Assembly: GCA_016839875.1 (NCBI GenBank)
Contig: JAEOTK010000015.1
Location: forward strand, 10,018-74,017
Length of the DNA: 64,000 nucleotides
Source: Candidatus Heimdallarchaeota archaeon
GTDB lineage: Archaea > Asgardarchaeota > Heimdallarchaeia > Heimdallarchaeales > Heimdallarchaeaceae
Direction: 5' to 3'
The position numbers and the translations under genes are program-made. Under the pieces are notes generated by a model, which did not search any database, was not told the origin of the DNA, and was given only the letters and a program-made list of their open reading frames with translations. This document shows, piece by piece, positions 1-9,900 of the stretch (position 1 is its first letter; the number at the start of each line of letters is the position of its first letter).

Positions 1-7
1 AACTGAT

Positions 8-1588
8 TTATATTATAAAATCGTTTACACTTGTAATTTCAATTTTATTTATTTGATTACCGAGAACTTCTTTAATTCTAGAAACAAGTAATTTCGAATA
101 TTCTTCCATATCCACAGAGCAAATTACAATTTCTTGATATTGCATCGTTTTAATAAAATCTAATACAACAGAATTGGCTTTTTCCAATAATTCATTTGAT
201 AGTATTCCTGAAAAAACATATTGACTAAAAGGATAGGTTTCGATCAATTCTATTGGTATTAATCCAAAAAACGGTAATAAGATAGTAAAATCAATCTCTT
301 CAATATTTGTAGTCACAAAATCCTTGACTTTTCTATTTGCATTGAAAAACTCTAAAGGATTCTTCTTACCTGAAGTTACCAGAATACAGAGTTTATTGTT
401 ATGAGGTTTAAAATTTGATAAAATCCTTTTTCGTGATTTTGTAAATTCAGGACGATAAAAAGAGCTTTCATCGTAGATTTTTAATCCAGTTTGTTTTGTA
501 ATAGGAGTTAGATATTCCCAATATTCTTGATTGAAATTTTCAATAGAGAATTTGAAAGCTTTGAAAAGCTTTGGATGCGCTTTAGCTCTTTGTTCAATTA
601 ATTCCCATAATCTTCCTTCTCTGAGGGAAACACGTATTTTTTTCAATTCTGCATGAGAGACATATAAGTTGTGTAAAGAGATCTTCTCTGTTTTTGTTTC
701 TTCGTTGGTTTCCAATAATTCCTTTGGTGTCCAATTTGAGCATATCTCACAGTTACATGGAAACTCAAATAGATCTGAAAGATGATAAGTTTCCATAGAT
801 GTCATATAGCGATTTTCTCTAGCATAAAGAACATAAGCTGCACTATCAAAAGTATCACAACCTAACGCTACAATGAAAGGAAAAATCATGGGGTGTCCAG
901 CTCCAAATAGATGGAAAGGAACATTGTGAGGAAGCAAAGACCTGCTTTTCTGTATCATAGAGAATAAAGTAAGATAATCATATTGTGACATTATCGGAGC
1001 AACACTGCCCAAAGCTTGAAAACCAAAGATATTCAGATATTCTTTTTCTTTGACTTTTTCGATATATTCTTCTATTAATTCCACATTTTTACCACCCTGT
1101 ATGGGGAGAGTCCATACTGTTTCGGGATGATTATTGATATGCTCCTTTGATATCTCAATCCTATTTATTGTCTCTTCCATTTTTAGTTTAGATTGTTGAT
1201 ATGTGTCCGTAGGCGGTGTTGGAACGTCTAGAATAACCCCAACGTCAGCACCTAGAATTGATTGAATTTCAAGAGATTTAATTGGATCTATGTCTACATC
1301 CCCATAAGCTAAAATCTGGTATGCTCCACTATCCATCATAACATTTCCATCAAAATCTAAAATTTCATGAATTCTCTGAGTTGACTCTGGCATACCAAAT
1401 TTCTTGTAGAAAAGGTATGCACTTGTAATGACAAAATTAAACCCAAATTTCTTCTGCATCTCGTTTAAATTTATTATGTTCCTTTTTGGATCCACAACAG
1501 GAATTAAGGTTGGTGTAGTAACATTTCCTTTTGGTAGAAATATTGATCCTATTCTGCCATGCAAATCTGTTGCAATTATTTCATCCAT
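8..1588 (-). CDS. tgtA: Archaeosine tRNA-guanine transglycosylase
   Basis: Exchanges guanine-15 in the D-loop of archaeal tRNAs for preQ0, the first committed step to archaeosine. The N-terminal two thirds is the TGT TIM barrel, with the DSGAYQ substrate pocket near residue 90 and the ILDVPTPP segment carrying the family's nucleophilic Asp. A CxCxxC zinc site (CNCEIC) follows near residue 280. The C-terminal about 150 residues resemble the extra domain of archaeal TGT but look short, with no obvious PUA domain, so that may be encoded elsewhere. An upstream in-frame GTG at 1600 is possible; I chose the ATG because MDEIIATDLHGRIG matches the usual family start. Family assignment is firm; the short C-terminus is an observation. 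Confidence 0.93.
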   Translation of the reverse strand: MDEIIATDLHGRIGSIFLPKGNVTTPTLIPVVDPKRNIINLNEMQKKFGFNFVITSAYLFYKKFGMPESTQRIHEILDFDGNVMMDSGAYQILAYGDVDIDPIKSLEIQSILGADVGVILDVPTPPTDTYQQSKLKMEETINRIEISKEHINNHPETVWTLPIQGGKNVELIEEYIEKVKEKEYLNIFGFQALGSVAPIMSQYDYLTLFSMIQKSRSLLPHNVPFHLFGAGHPMIFPFIVALGCDTFDSAAYVLYARENRYMTSMETYHLSDLFEFPCNCEICSNWTPKELLETNEETKTEKISLHNLYVSHAELKKIRVSLREGRLWELIEQRAKAHPKLFKAFKFSIENFNQEYWEYLTPITKQTGLKIYDESSFYRPEFTKSRKRILSNFKPHNNKLCILVTSGKKNPLEFFNANRKVKDFVTTNIEEIDFTILLPFFGLIPIELIETYPFSQYVFSGILSNELLEKANSVVLDFIKTMQYQEIVICSVDMEEYSKLLVSRIKEVLGNQINKIEITSVNDFII

Positions 1589-1648
1589 GTTACCACACAC
1601 TAATTACATTAAAAAAAGGAAAAAGAGATATCTTTAACTTTACTATAC

Positions 1649-2062
1649 TTATTCTGACTTGTATTTATCGTAAATTTTCTGAATTCTCTCTGAAATAGGT
1701 CCAGATCCTTTTACTCCTTCCTCACTAACGGTAAACCTATCGAATACTTGTATTATTGCTGCTTCTTCAATGATTTTAACATTTTGGGGTTGGAACATTT
1801 GTGCTAGTTCGCTAGCCAAACCAGTTAAATCAAATGGTTCTTCAGCTAATGTTATTTCTACTATGTTTGAACCTGTTATAAACACCCTAAAATAATCATC
1901 ATCACCACAATTTGCATCAGCTAAAACAACATTTAGAGAATTATCTTGAATTCCACGCAATACTCCGGTATAAATCTTATCGCTATTTAATGATATTTTT
2001 ACTCTTTTGTTTACAAGTCCGCTTAACTCTAGTAAAAACTCACGATTTGGATTTGCTGGCAT
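1649..2062 (-). CDS. SmAP3-type Sm-like protein with C-terminal domain
   Basis: About 137 residues. The first 75 form an Sm fold: the Sm1 part is NKRVKISLNSDKIYTGVLRG, then DNSLNVVLADA, and an Sm2-like IVEITL strand. A further 60 residues follow (FDLTGLASELAQMF and onward). Archaeal Sm proteins with such a C-terminal extension are the SmAP3 group, which form rings with an added domain; the RNA targets are unknown. It sits between the PUA/PP-loop protein and tgtA on the same strand with gaps of about 40-60 nt, so co-transcription is likely. A TTG three codons upstream is an alternative start. Confidence 0.82.
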   Translation of the reverse strand: MPANPNREFLLELSGLVNKRVKISLNSDKIYTGVLRGIQDNSLNVVLADANCGDDDYFRVFITGSNIVEITLAEEPFDLTGLASELAQMFQPQNVKIIEEAAIIQVFDRFTVSEEGVKGSGPISERIQKIYDKYKSE

Positions 2063-2106
2063 AATTATCAAGCAAGGTCAAAGTATTATTAAAAAAATGT
2101 TATGAT

Positions 2107-4137
2107 TCAAGATAAGGATTTTTCGAATTCAATTTCACTAGTATCTATTACAGTTTGTATCTCCTTTCGTAGATCCCTGTATACTATAGTAACAATCGGA
2201 CAAACATGGGAACATCTATCACATCTAGAACATAGAAGTTCATCTACAACAATTGAATTTTCATCGAAAACAATTGCCTTATCTTTACATTCACCTATGC
2301 AAAGACCACATTTTATACATTCAAGAGCTCTCAACACTGTATAAATAAAAGAAGAACTAACGGATACAATTTTTTCCTTACTCACAGATTGCAATGATTT
2401 GAAATTAATCTTAAAAGTGCCATCATTATAAACTAAGATTGAATGATTTCTATTTGAAATACGAATGAAGTTTAGCTTCTTGTTGTATTGAACCTTACCA
2501 AGTATTGGTAACACTGAACTAATTCTATTAAGAGATAATCCTCCTGAAAAAGATCCAATTATGGTTACAGGTTGGGTAACACAGTCACTAGCTTCTACTT
2601 GCATATACGAAAAACCAGTATTTTTAGTTTCTAGATTGTAGTCATCAACATTTAATGATAAGACATTTGCGATTTTTATTGGTATAGTCTTAAATCTCCA
2701 TAATCCATATTTCCAATAGTCCGAAGGGAGATTTCTACTCTCTCGCCATTTTTCAACAGCAACAAAAAGCTGATTATAGAGATCTGGGTGATTGTTTTCT
2801 AATATTCGAAATTGTGCTAAATCTGATGAAGGACAAGCCCAACAACCTATTCTCTCATATCCTGTCTCATAAAGTGCATTGTAAGGTAATTTCTTCCAGT
2901 ATATATATAACCAAATCATAAAGGCTGTCCAATTTTGGATGGGGGACATATTGATTTGATTTGTAACATATCTATTTTCCCAAACATCTGAGATTGCTCT
3001 TTTATATGATTCATACCTTCTTTGACCTACAAAGCTTATGCATTTCTCTTCACCAAAAGCTCTTTCAATTGCTTTTTTTATGGGTGCTAACTTTGCAAAT
3101 TTACAACAATGACGAAAATCCCTTCCTGGTGGTCCATATTTCTCAAAAGCTTCCCAAAACAATTCAGTTGGAACCTCTTCGGTTATAAGAATATCTTCAA
3201 AATCTAATTTCTTACTAGATTCCTTCACATAATTTATTGTCTCTTTGAATTCTATACCTGTATTAACAAATAGAACTTTGTAATCCTTATTTGGAAGAGC
3301 TTTCTGTACAAGTGCTAATGTAACAAGGCTGTCTTTACCTCCACTGAATGAGACAATCACTGGTAGTTTTAGATCATTTTTAGCTTTTCTGATGAAATCA
3401 ACTGCTACATTTTCTAATCTTTCTAATTCTTTAGAATTCCATTTTATAACTTCATTCCAAGTTCGTTTAGTTTTGCTTTGATTATGCTTCTTCTTAACCC
3501 CTAGATAGTTTTTTGCATAAATTCCTCTTGTAATTTCTTTTCTTTCAGAATCGTTTATTCTTGCTATTCCACCAGCAATTATCTGATTATCAACATCAAT
3601 TATAGCAATATAATCTCCTTTTCGAATATCCTTATCAGCATCTAGAATTCCTGGAATCAATATATTGGCCCCTTGCCTTATTTTCTCTTTTGCTCCAGAA
3701 TCTATTTTAACCCATTTTTTTGAAACTTTACCTTCTAATAAACCTAAACCGTTTTCATTGAGTTTGATTATCCACTTATCTGTTTTGATATCATATCTTC
3801 TGGTTCCTATACTTAAACCAGATTTAATGATTTCATCCATTTGGTCTTCAGAACCTAAGTGATTAAGAAGTATTAAATCGTCATCATCTACTATGCTAGC
3901 ATTTTCTCCAAAATTGTCTACTATCAACTTCTGTATTTCCTCAATCTCATCTCCCATTGCTGGCCTTACATCATATGGTGGGGTCAATGGTAATAATCGA
4001 ATATCATTGTTGCAACTAGGACATTTTCGTAAATTGATAATTGGGAGATTACAATCATAACAAAAGAACAGATTATTTGGTCCTAGATATGGTATGTTCT
4101 TTCTAGACTTCTGATATTTAGGTGAGATCTTATACAC
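2107..4137 (-). CDS. PUA / PAPS reductase-like PP-loop / ferredoxin protein
   Basis: A 676-residue multidomain protein. Residues about 28-43 hold a CxxC...CxxC zinc ribbon. A PUA-like RNA-binding domain lies around 135-200. An N-type ATP pyrophosphatase of the PAPS reductase family follows, with the PP-loop SFSGGKDS near 262 and conserved cysteines FRHCCKF and CWACPSSD. The C-terminus (from about 605) is a 2x[4Fe-4S] ferredoxin with CxxCxxCxxxC and CxxCxxCxxxC motifs. Archaeal homologues of this architecture exist but their reaction is unsettled. PUA plus PP-loop suggests an RNA thiolation role rather than sulfate assimilation; that is inference. Starts with GTG 4 nt after the VWA stop, so it is probably translationally coupled. 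Confidence 0.8.
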   Translation of the reverse strand: MYKISPKYQKSRKNIPYLGPNNLFFCYDCNLPIINLRKCPSCNNDIRLLPLTPPYDVRPAMGDEIEEIQKLIVDNFGENASIVDDDDLILLNHLGSEDQMDEIIKSGLSIGTRRYDIKTDKWIIKLNENGLGLLEGKVSKKWVKIDSGAKEKIRQGANILIPGILDADKDIRKGDYIAIIDVDNQIIAGGIARINDSERKEITRGIYAKNYLGVKKKHNQSKTKRTWNEVIKWNSKELERLENVAVDFIRKAKNDLKLPVIVSFSGGKDSLVTLALVQKALPNKDYKVLFVNTGIEFKETINYVKESSKKLDFEDILITEEVPTELFWEAFEKYGPPGRDFRHCCKFAKLAPIKKAIERAFGEEKCISFVGQRRYESYKRAISDVWENRYVTNQINMSPIQNWTAFMIWLYIYWKKLPYNALYETGYERIGCWACPSSDLAQFRILENNHPDLYNQLFVAVEKWRESRNLPSDYWKYGLWRFKTIPIKIANVLSLNVDDYNLETKNTGFSYMQVEASDCVTQPVTIIGSFSGGLSLNRISSVLPILGKVQYNKKLNFIRISNRNHSILVYNDGTFKINFKSLQSVSKEKIVSVSSSFIYTVLRALECIKCGLCIGECKDKAIVFDENSIVVDELLCSRCDRCSHVCPIVTIVYRDLRKEIQTVIDTSEIEFEKSLS

Positions 4138-4141
4138 CTTC

Positions 4142-5161
4142 TTAGTTCTCTCTAAGTAGCTTCATCAATATACGTGGAATCTGCTTGTGACTTGATACTT
4201 CAGAATACTTACCCCTTCCTAGTCTTGCAAGATCTTTACACAATCTCTTTCCCCAATCATGCTTTCCAGGTAGAGCTATTACATGAAGACGTGGGAAATA
4301 TTTGACGTAAGGACGAGGATCTCCTCCCCTATTGAATGCTCCATCAGTAATTAAAACTCCAAACTTGTATTTTTTCTTTATTTTATCAAGCTCTAATCCA
4401 CCAAATCTCAATCCTTCTGCTAGATTTGTATAACCTGCGCTTTCGCTTTCAAGAATTCTATTTACTAATTCATCAGTCTTTATTTTTTCTTTAATTCGTT
4501 TTATTGTGTATGCCTTGGTATTAAAAACAACAACACTAAAATTATCTCTTGCAAGATTATAAGCCATTACTGCAACAGTAAGAGCTGCAGTTGTAAATCT
4601 ATCACCATAAAGTGATCCAGAAGTATCAAACATTAGAACCGCAGTCTTTTGTTTTTCTTTTCTTTCTAAACTAACTATATCTTCTGGATCAAGAATTCTG
4701 CTTTGTTTTTGCAGAAAACGATCAAGGGTTTCGTCAATATCAAATTCATCCAACCCTATTTCATACTCTGTTTGTTCAAAGACTTCTCCCCTAATTCCCT
4801 GACTTGTGATACCTAATGCAGTTGATAATATTACTTGTCTTGCTAATCTTCTGAAGACAGGTCTCATTCTATCATCAAGTGCAGTTCGAAGCATAAAGAA
4901 TAGCTCTGGAGCACTGCTTTCTCCTTTTGAAGCCCTTCTAGCAATTAAAGAATAACCTTTCTTTGAATTAAGAGCTTCAGCAACAGCGAACTTATTAGAA
5001 ATAGCTAAACCCTGAATAGCTGGCATATTGTCTACATCTACAGCAAGCTCAGTTTGTTTCTTAATCTCATAGTAACTCATTCCCTCTGACAAATTAGCGT
5101 AGACTGAGGGATTTCTTCTTCCTGAGATTATTTCAGCTTCTAATAGCTTGTTTTTATCCAT
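4142..5161 (-). CDS. VWA-domain protein of MoxR/VWA pair
   Basis: A 339-residue protein whose C-terminal half is a von Willebrand factor A domain. The MIDAS metal site is readable as DTSGS, a later Thr in YTNLAEGL, and ITDGAF. The N-terminal half is helical with no signal peptide, so it is cytosolic. It lies 60 nt downstream of the MoxR-type AAA ATPase. Such pairs act as metal-insertion or complex-remodelling chaperones in other organisms; the client here is unknown. The ATG is preceded by GAGGT, a good ribosome binding site. Confidence 0.85.
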   Translation of the reverse strand: MDKNKLLEAEIISGRRNPSVYANLSEGMSYYEIKKQTELAVDVDNMPAIQGLAISNKFAVAEALNSKKGYSLIARRASKGESSAPELFFMLRTALDDRMRPVFRRLARQVILSTALGITSQGIRGEVFEQTEYEIGLDEFDIDETLDRFLQKQSRILDPEDIVSLERKEKQKTAVLMFDTSGSLYGDRFTTAALTVAVMAYNLARDNFSVVVFNTKAYTIKRIKEKIKTDELVNRILESESAGYTNLAEGLRFGGLELDKIKKKYKFGVLITDGAFNRGGDPRPYVKYFPRLHVIALPGKHDWGKRLCKDLARLGRGKYSEVSSHKQIPRILMKLLREN

Positions 5162-5223
5162 CTTACCTCTGAAGACATAGGGTTTCTGAAAATCCTCTTT
5201 GAACTGCTCTCCTCTCCCTTCAT

Positions 5224-6105
5224 CTAGAAAAAATCCATATCTTTGAAGATGCTAGTTACAATTTCTTTTACAACATCTTCAACCAGACTTTCAACACCAT
5301 CTTCAAGTTCAATTTTTGTAGCTAAGGACATAATTGAACTATCAATCCATGATTCAATATCATTTACTTCAAGAAAACGGATAATAGAAGCTAAATCAAT
5401 AGCACCCCTTATAGATGAACCTCTTCTTAATTCAGGCCAATCTCTTGTTTGTCGAACTATTTTAACTGCCATTTTTATGATTTTTTCATCCTTTATACCA
5501 GTACGAACACGAACTATATTTTGTTCTTCTTCTTCTGGTTGATATTGCAATCTAATCCAGACAAATCTGTCTCGCAAAGCTTCACTTAAAGGAGTGGTTG
5601 CTACGAGTTCAGCAGGATTCATTGCACTTATTATAAAGAATCCTTTTTCAGCATTTACAGTGCTAAGTTTTGGTATTATTATAGTTCCTTCATCCATAGC
5701 ACTAAGAAGAACATTTTGAGTGCCTTCAGGCATTCGATTAAGTTCATTTAGAAATAAAATAGCTCCCTGTTGCATTGATGTAGTGAGGGGACCAGTTACA
5801 AAAGAATCCCAGGAATAACCCTTTTCGATAACCATTGGTGGATCAAAATGACCAACTAATTTAGATGAACTATATCTTTCATCTCCATCTACTCTTTCAA
5901 GATTTTGAGAAAAATATGAAGCCATTGCGTGTGCAAGAGTTGTTTTTCCAACTCCAACATCACCTTCAAGAAGTATGTGTCTATTAGCTAATTTTGCTGC
6001 TAAACACTTTCTCAATTCACCTGTTCTTCCAACAATATTGAATTGTTCTTGTATTTCGCTTATCATTTCTTCAATGGTCTTGTCTTGTATCACTGTTTCT
6101 TCCAT
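5224..6105 (-). CDS. MoxR-family AAA+ ATPase
   Basis: 293 residues. Walker A is GDVGVGKTT near residue 50, Walker B is ILFLNE near 115, and sensor-1 is ISAMNP, all as in MoxR/RavA ATPases. It heads the MoxR-VWA pair and probably powers remodelling of a protein recognised through the VWA MIDAS site. The following gene is the iron-sulfur PUA/PP-loop protein, which is a plausible client by position only. The 140 bp upstream are AT-rich and hold the likely promoter. Confidence 0.9.
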   Translation of the reverse strand: MEETVIQDKTIEEMISEIQEQFNIVGRTGELRKCLAAKLANRHILLEGDVGVGKTTLAHAMASYFSQNLERVDGDERYSSSKLVGHFDPPMVIEKGYSWDSFVTGPLTTSMQQGAILFLNELNRMPEGTQNVLLSAMDEGTIIIPKLSTVNAEKGFFIISAMNPAELVATTPLSEALRDRFVWIRLQYQPEEEEQNIVRVRTGIKDEKIIKMAVKIVRQTRDWPELRRGSSIRGAIDLASIIRFLEVNDIESWIDSSIMSLATKIELEDGVESLVEDVVKEIVTSIFKDMDFF

Positions 6106-6244
6106 TGATATCTAGATCCTCTTTATTTTGACTTTAGAGTATATCTCGAACAATAACTCTTTACTACCTAGTCTTAAATACTTTTAGGTATTTGGATTGT
6201 ACAAAATATATATTATAAAAAATATATGAAAGAAGCTAAAATCA

Positions 6245-6850
6245 TTATTTTGTCCTAGAGGCTATTAGAATTGCAGATTTTATGTTTTTACTATACTTTG
6301 AAAATCCAGTTTTTTTCTGGATTTTGGAAGTAAAATCTTCACTTACAATTTTAATTGAAGCTTTATCTTCGTGAAAAATGCCTTTCAGACGTTTAACAAT
6401 TTCATCTCTTATCTCACCACCTCCAGTACCAATTTTCACGGTAAATATGTTGGTTTCTATGTTAAAAAATGAAGATATAACTTCTTTAACAACATCAACA
6501 GCAGTATAATATTCTCCAGTTCCAAGAATGATTCCTTCTTTAGCTACAATTGCTAAACCTGTACATTTTCCTGGATCTATGCCTATTACAATTTCTTCAA
6601 ATTCGTTTTTATTTCTAGTATGAAGATAAATGTTAGAGAAGAGATAATATTGGTTAAAGGATTTTGGAATGAAATGCTTACCGCTAATGAACTTCTTTTC
6701 AGCTTCAGTTGTTATAATTACTTGTGTATTTTTTGGAATGTCTTCCTCGGGTAAAATATGATTAGTCTTGACTTCTTCGATATCTGCAAGGTTTTCATTA
6801 ATGGTATACAAAAACCTAAAATTCCTCGTTACAATAGTTACACTAATCAC
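6245..6850 (-). CDS. RNase H-fold protein, RuvC/YqgF-like
   Basis: 201 residues. The central motif IGIDPGKCTGLAIV is the first strand of a ribonuclease H fold as in RuvC and YqgF, with the catalytic-type Asp. A second acidic cluster is GGGEIRDEIVKRL, and the C-terminus (KYSKNIKSAILIA) resembles the last helix carrying an Asp in RuvC-like proteins, although an acidic residue there is not clear. Likely a nucleic-acid processing protein; substrate unknown. It starts with GTG, divergent from the polymerase D gene across 136 bp. Confidence 0.55.
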   Translation of the reverse strand: MISVTIVTRNFRFLYTINENLADIEEVKTNHILPEEDIPKNTQVIITTEAEKKFISGKHFIPKSFNQYYLFSNIYLHTRNKNEFEEIVIGIDPGKCTGLAIVAKEGIILGTGEYYTAVDVVKEVISSFFNIETNIFTVKIGTGGGEIRDEIVKRLKGIFHEDKASIKIVSEDFTSKIQKKTGFSKYSKNIKSAILIASRTK

Positions 6851-6900
6851 ACTTGAACAAGCTATGCCAATTAAAAAGCTTTATCAAATGAATAAAGGAT

Positions 6901-6918
6901 AATAATAAAATTATTATT
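6901..6918. repeat. Perfect 8-bp AT inverted repeat between divergent genes
   Basis: AATAATAA and TTATTATT are separated by 2 nt in the 136-bp divergent spacer between the RNase H-fold gene and the polymerase D gene. It could be an operator or simply AT-rich promoter DNA. No other feature is recognised in the spacer. Confidence 0.3.
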
Positions 6919-6986
6919 GTAATAATAGAATTTACACAATAAAACATTAGAACCTTCCAATAATTCGCTTGTGATATCAGCAAGGC

Positions 6987-9900
6987 GTGGTGACTGAAAT
7001 TAGTCAAAATGGGAATCTCTCAGTAAATGTGCAGGAGTATTTTACTAGTCTAAATCAACAATTACAAGACATATATGTCATAGCTAGTAAAGCTAGAGAA
7101 AAAGGATTAGATCCAAGTTTAAAGGTCGAAATCCCCATTGCAGAAGATATTGCAGATAGGGTTGAGGGATTAATCGGGCCTGAAGGTATTGGTGAAAGAA
7201 TTCGGTATTTTGAGAGAAATAATTTATCAAGAGAACAAGTAGCTTTTAAGATTGCAGGAGAAATTTGCGAAGGAAAGCTAGTTTCTGGATCAAAAGAATT
7301 TCTAGCAGATCAAGCTATTAGAGCATCACTCGCTGTGATAACTGAAAGCATTACAGCAGCTCCCCTTGAAGGAATAGCAAAAGTAAGAATAAAGAAGAAT
7401 GATGATGGAACAGAATATTTAGCTATTTACTTTGCTGGTCCGATTCGGTCTGCAGGAGGGACTGCTGCAGGAATGAGTGTACTACTAGCAGATTATATAC
7501 GAGAAAAGTTGGGTTTGGCAAAGTATAAACCTGACCAAAGAGAAGTTGAAAGATATGTTGAAGAGCTTGAACTCTATAATAGAGTAAGTCATTTACAAAT
7601 TCCAACTACAAAAGAAGAACAGCGATTTGCTGCTAGTAATCTAACCATTGAAATTACAGGAGAACCAACAGACAAGGTGGAAGTTTCCGGTAATCGTGAC
7701 TTAAGAAGGGTTGAAACAAATAGACTACGTGGTGGAGCATGTTTAGTTTTTAATGATGGACTTGTTGGTCGTTCTAAAAAACTCTACAAACGTGTTATCG
7801 AAAATAACCTTCAAGGTTGGGACTGGTTTGAAGAACTTATTAGTATTCACGATAAAGCAGGTTCAAGCCAAGAAGATATAGGAGACAAATACGATGTCGA
7901 TGAGGATAGTGAAGACACATCTGATGTGGAGATAATTCCAAATGATGAAGAAGTAATTGTTGATGTGGGGTATATCAAGGATGTCATTGGAGGTAGACCT
8001 GTTTTTGCACATCCCTCTGAAAAAGGTGGTTTTAGATTAAGATATGGAAGATCAAGAACAACAGGGCTTGCTAGTATGGGAATTCATCCTGCATTAATGG
8101 GACTAGTAAATGATTTTCTAGCATGTGGTACCCATCTTAGGACAGAGAGACCAGGAAAGGGTGCCATTGTTATGCCAGTTGATTCAATCCATCCTCCAAT
8201 TGTAAGACTTCAAAACGGGGATGTTGTCAAGATTAATAGTTATGAAGAAGCCAAACAAATACGACAGAATATTGATGAAATAATTTTTCTAGGGGATATG
8301 CTTTATGGAGTTGGAGAATTTAACCAGAATAATCATGATCTAATTCCTTCTGGATATTGTGAAGAATGGTGGATTCAAGAATTAGAAGAAGCTCTTATGG
8401 ACCTTACTGCTGAAAAACGGCTTAATTTTATTAAAAAATTCAATAAACTTCTAAATAAACTAGAAAAAGACCCACTTTCTAACATGCCCTCTTCTAGAGA
8501 AGCATTAGACATCTCTAAAGAATTAGACATTCCACTCCATCCTGAGTATACCTATCATTGGTCTGATCTTTCTGTTGATGAGTTCAAGAAATTACGCAAT
8601 TTCGTAGCAAAAGAGAAAATCATTCAAAACAATATACTAGAACTACCTCTTAAAGATGAAATGAAAGCTATTCTAGATTTGATTTGTATACCTCACAAAA
8701 TTGTTAATGAAAATATGAATTTTGGAATCCATAGCTTTTCTCTTTTATCTACACTTGGAATTAGTGAAGATAAAATTATACCTCTCAAAACTAAGAATGA
8801 TAAAATACTGAATGCAATAAATTCTGTGAGTGAAACTAAAATTCGAGCAAAATGTCCAGTTTATACTGGAGCAAGAATGGGACGGCCTGAAAAGGCTAAA
8901 GATAGAAGAATGCGACCTCCTGTTCATATGATTTTTCCAATAGAAGATACAGGAGGACGTCTCAGAGATCTTCTTAAAGCTGGTGAAAAAATAAATATAG
9001 AAATAGAAATTACAAATAGAAGATGTCCCGAATGTGGTGAAACTACACATAGAGTGAAGTGCTTTTCATGTGACAAACCCACTGAAATAGTAAAAACTTG
9101 TCCGTTTTGTAAAATTGAAGTCTCTGATGATATATGTTCAAGATGTGGAAAAGGAACCAAAAGCTCCAAACGAGTAGCATATCCTTTAGATTCAAGAATA
9201 AGGGGTATCAGAAAAATCATCGGTCCTCCATTTCCACAGAAAGTTAAAGCTGTTAAGAAACTAATGAACAAAGATAAGGTTCCTGAATTATTGGAAAAAG
9301 GTGTTTTAAGATCAAAACACGATGTTTTTGTTTACAGAGATGGTACAATCAGATTCGATGCAACAGACGCAGTATTAACTCATTTTAAACCTAACGAGAT
9401 TAAATGCTCTGTACAAAAATTACATGAAATAGGTTATACCTCTGATATCCATGGTAAGCCATTGGAGAAGAGTAATCAGATAATTGAGTTAAAAATACAA
9501 GATATAATTTTGAATATTGATGGTGGAAAACATTTAGTAAAAATATCCCAATTTGTAGATGAATTACTAGAAAAAGTGTATAAACTACCAAGATATTATA
9601 ATGCAACAAAACCTGCAGATCTTATAGGTCAAGTTATCATAGGTCTAGCTCCCCACACTTCAGCAGGTATCGTTGGACGATTAATAGGTTTTACTAATGC
9701 TAAAGTGAATTTAGCACATCCTTATTGGCATGCAGCAAAACGAAGAAATGCCGATGGGGATGAAGATTCTGTTCTTCTAGCTCTAGATGCCTTCCTTAAT
9801 TTTTCAAAAAGTTATCTGCCCGAAATACGAGGAGGGAAAATGGATGCACCCTTGATTTTGGTTGCAAATCTGAACCCTCATGAAGTAGATGATGAATCTC

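Noticed and set aside
8745..9271. Two minus-strand open frames inside polymerase D
   Set aside because: They are shadows of the conserved zinc-finger region of the plus-strand gene.
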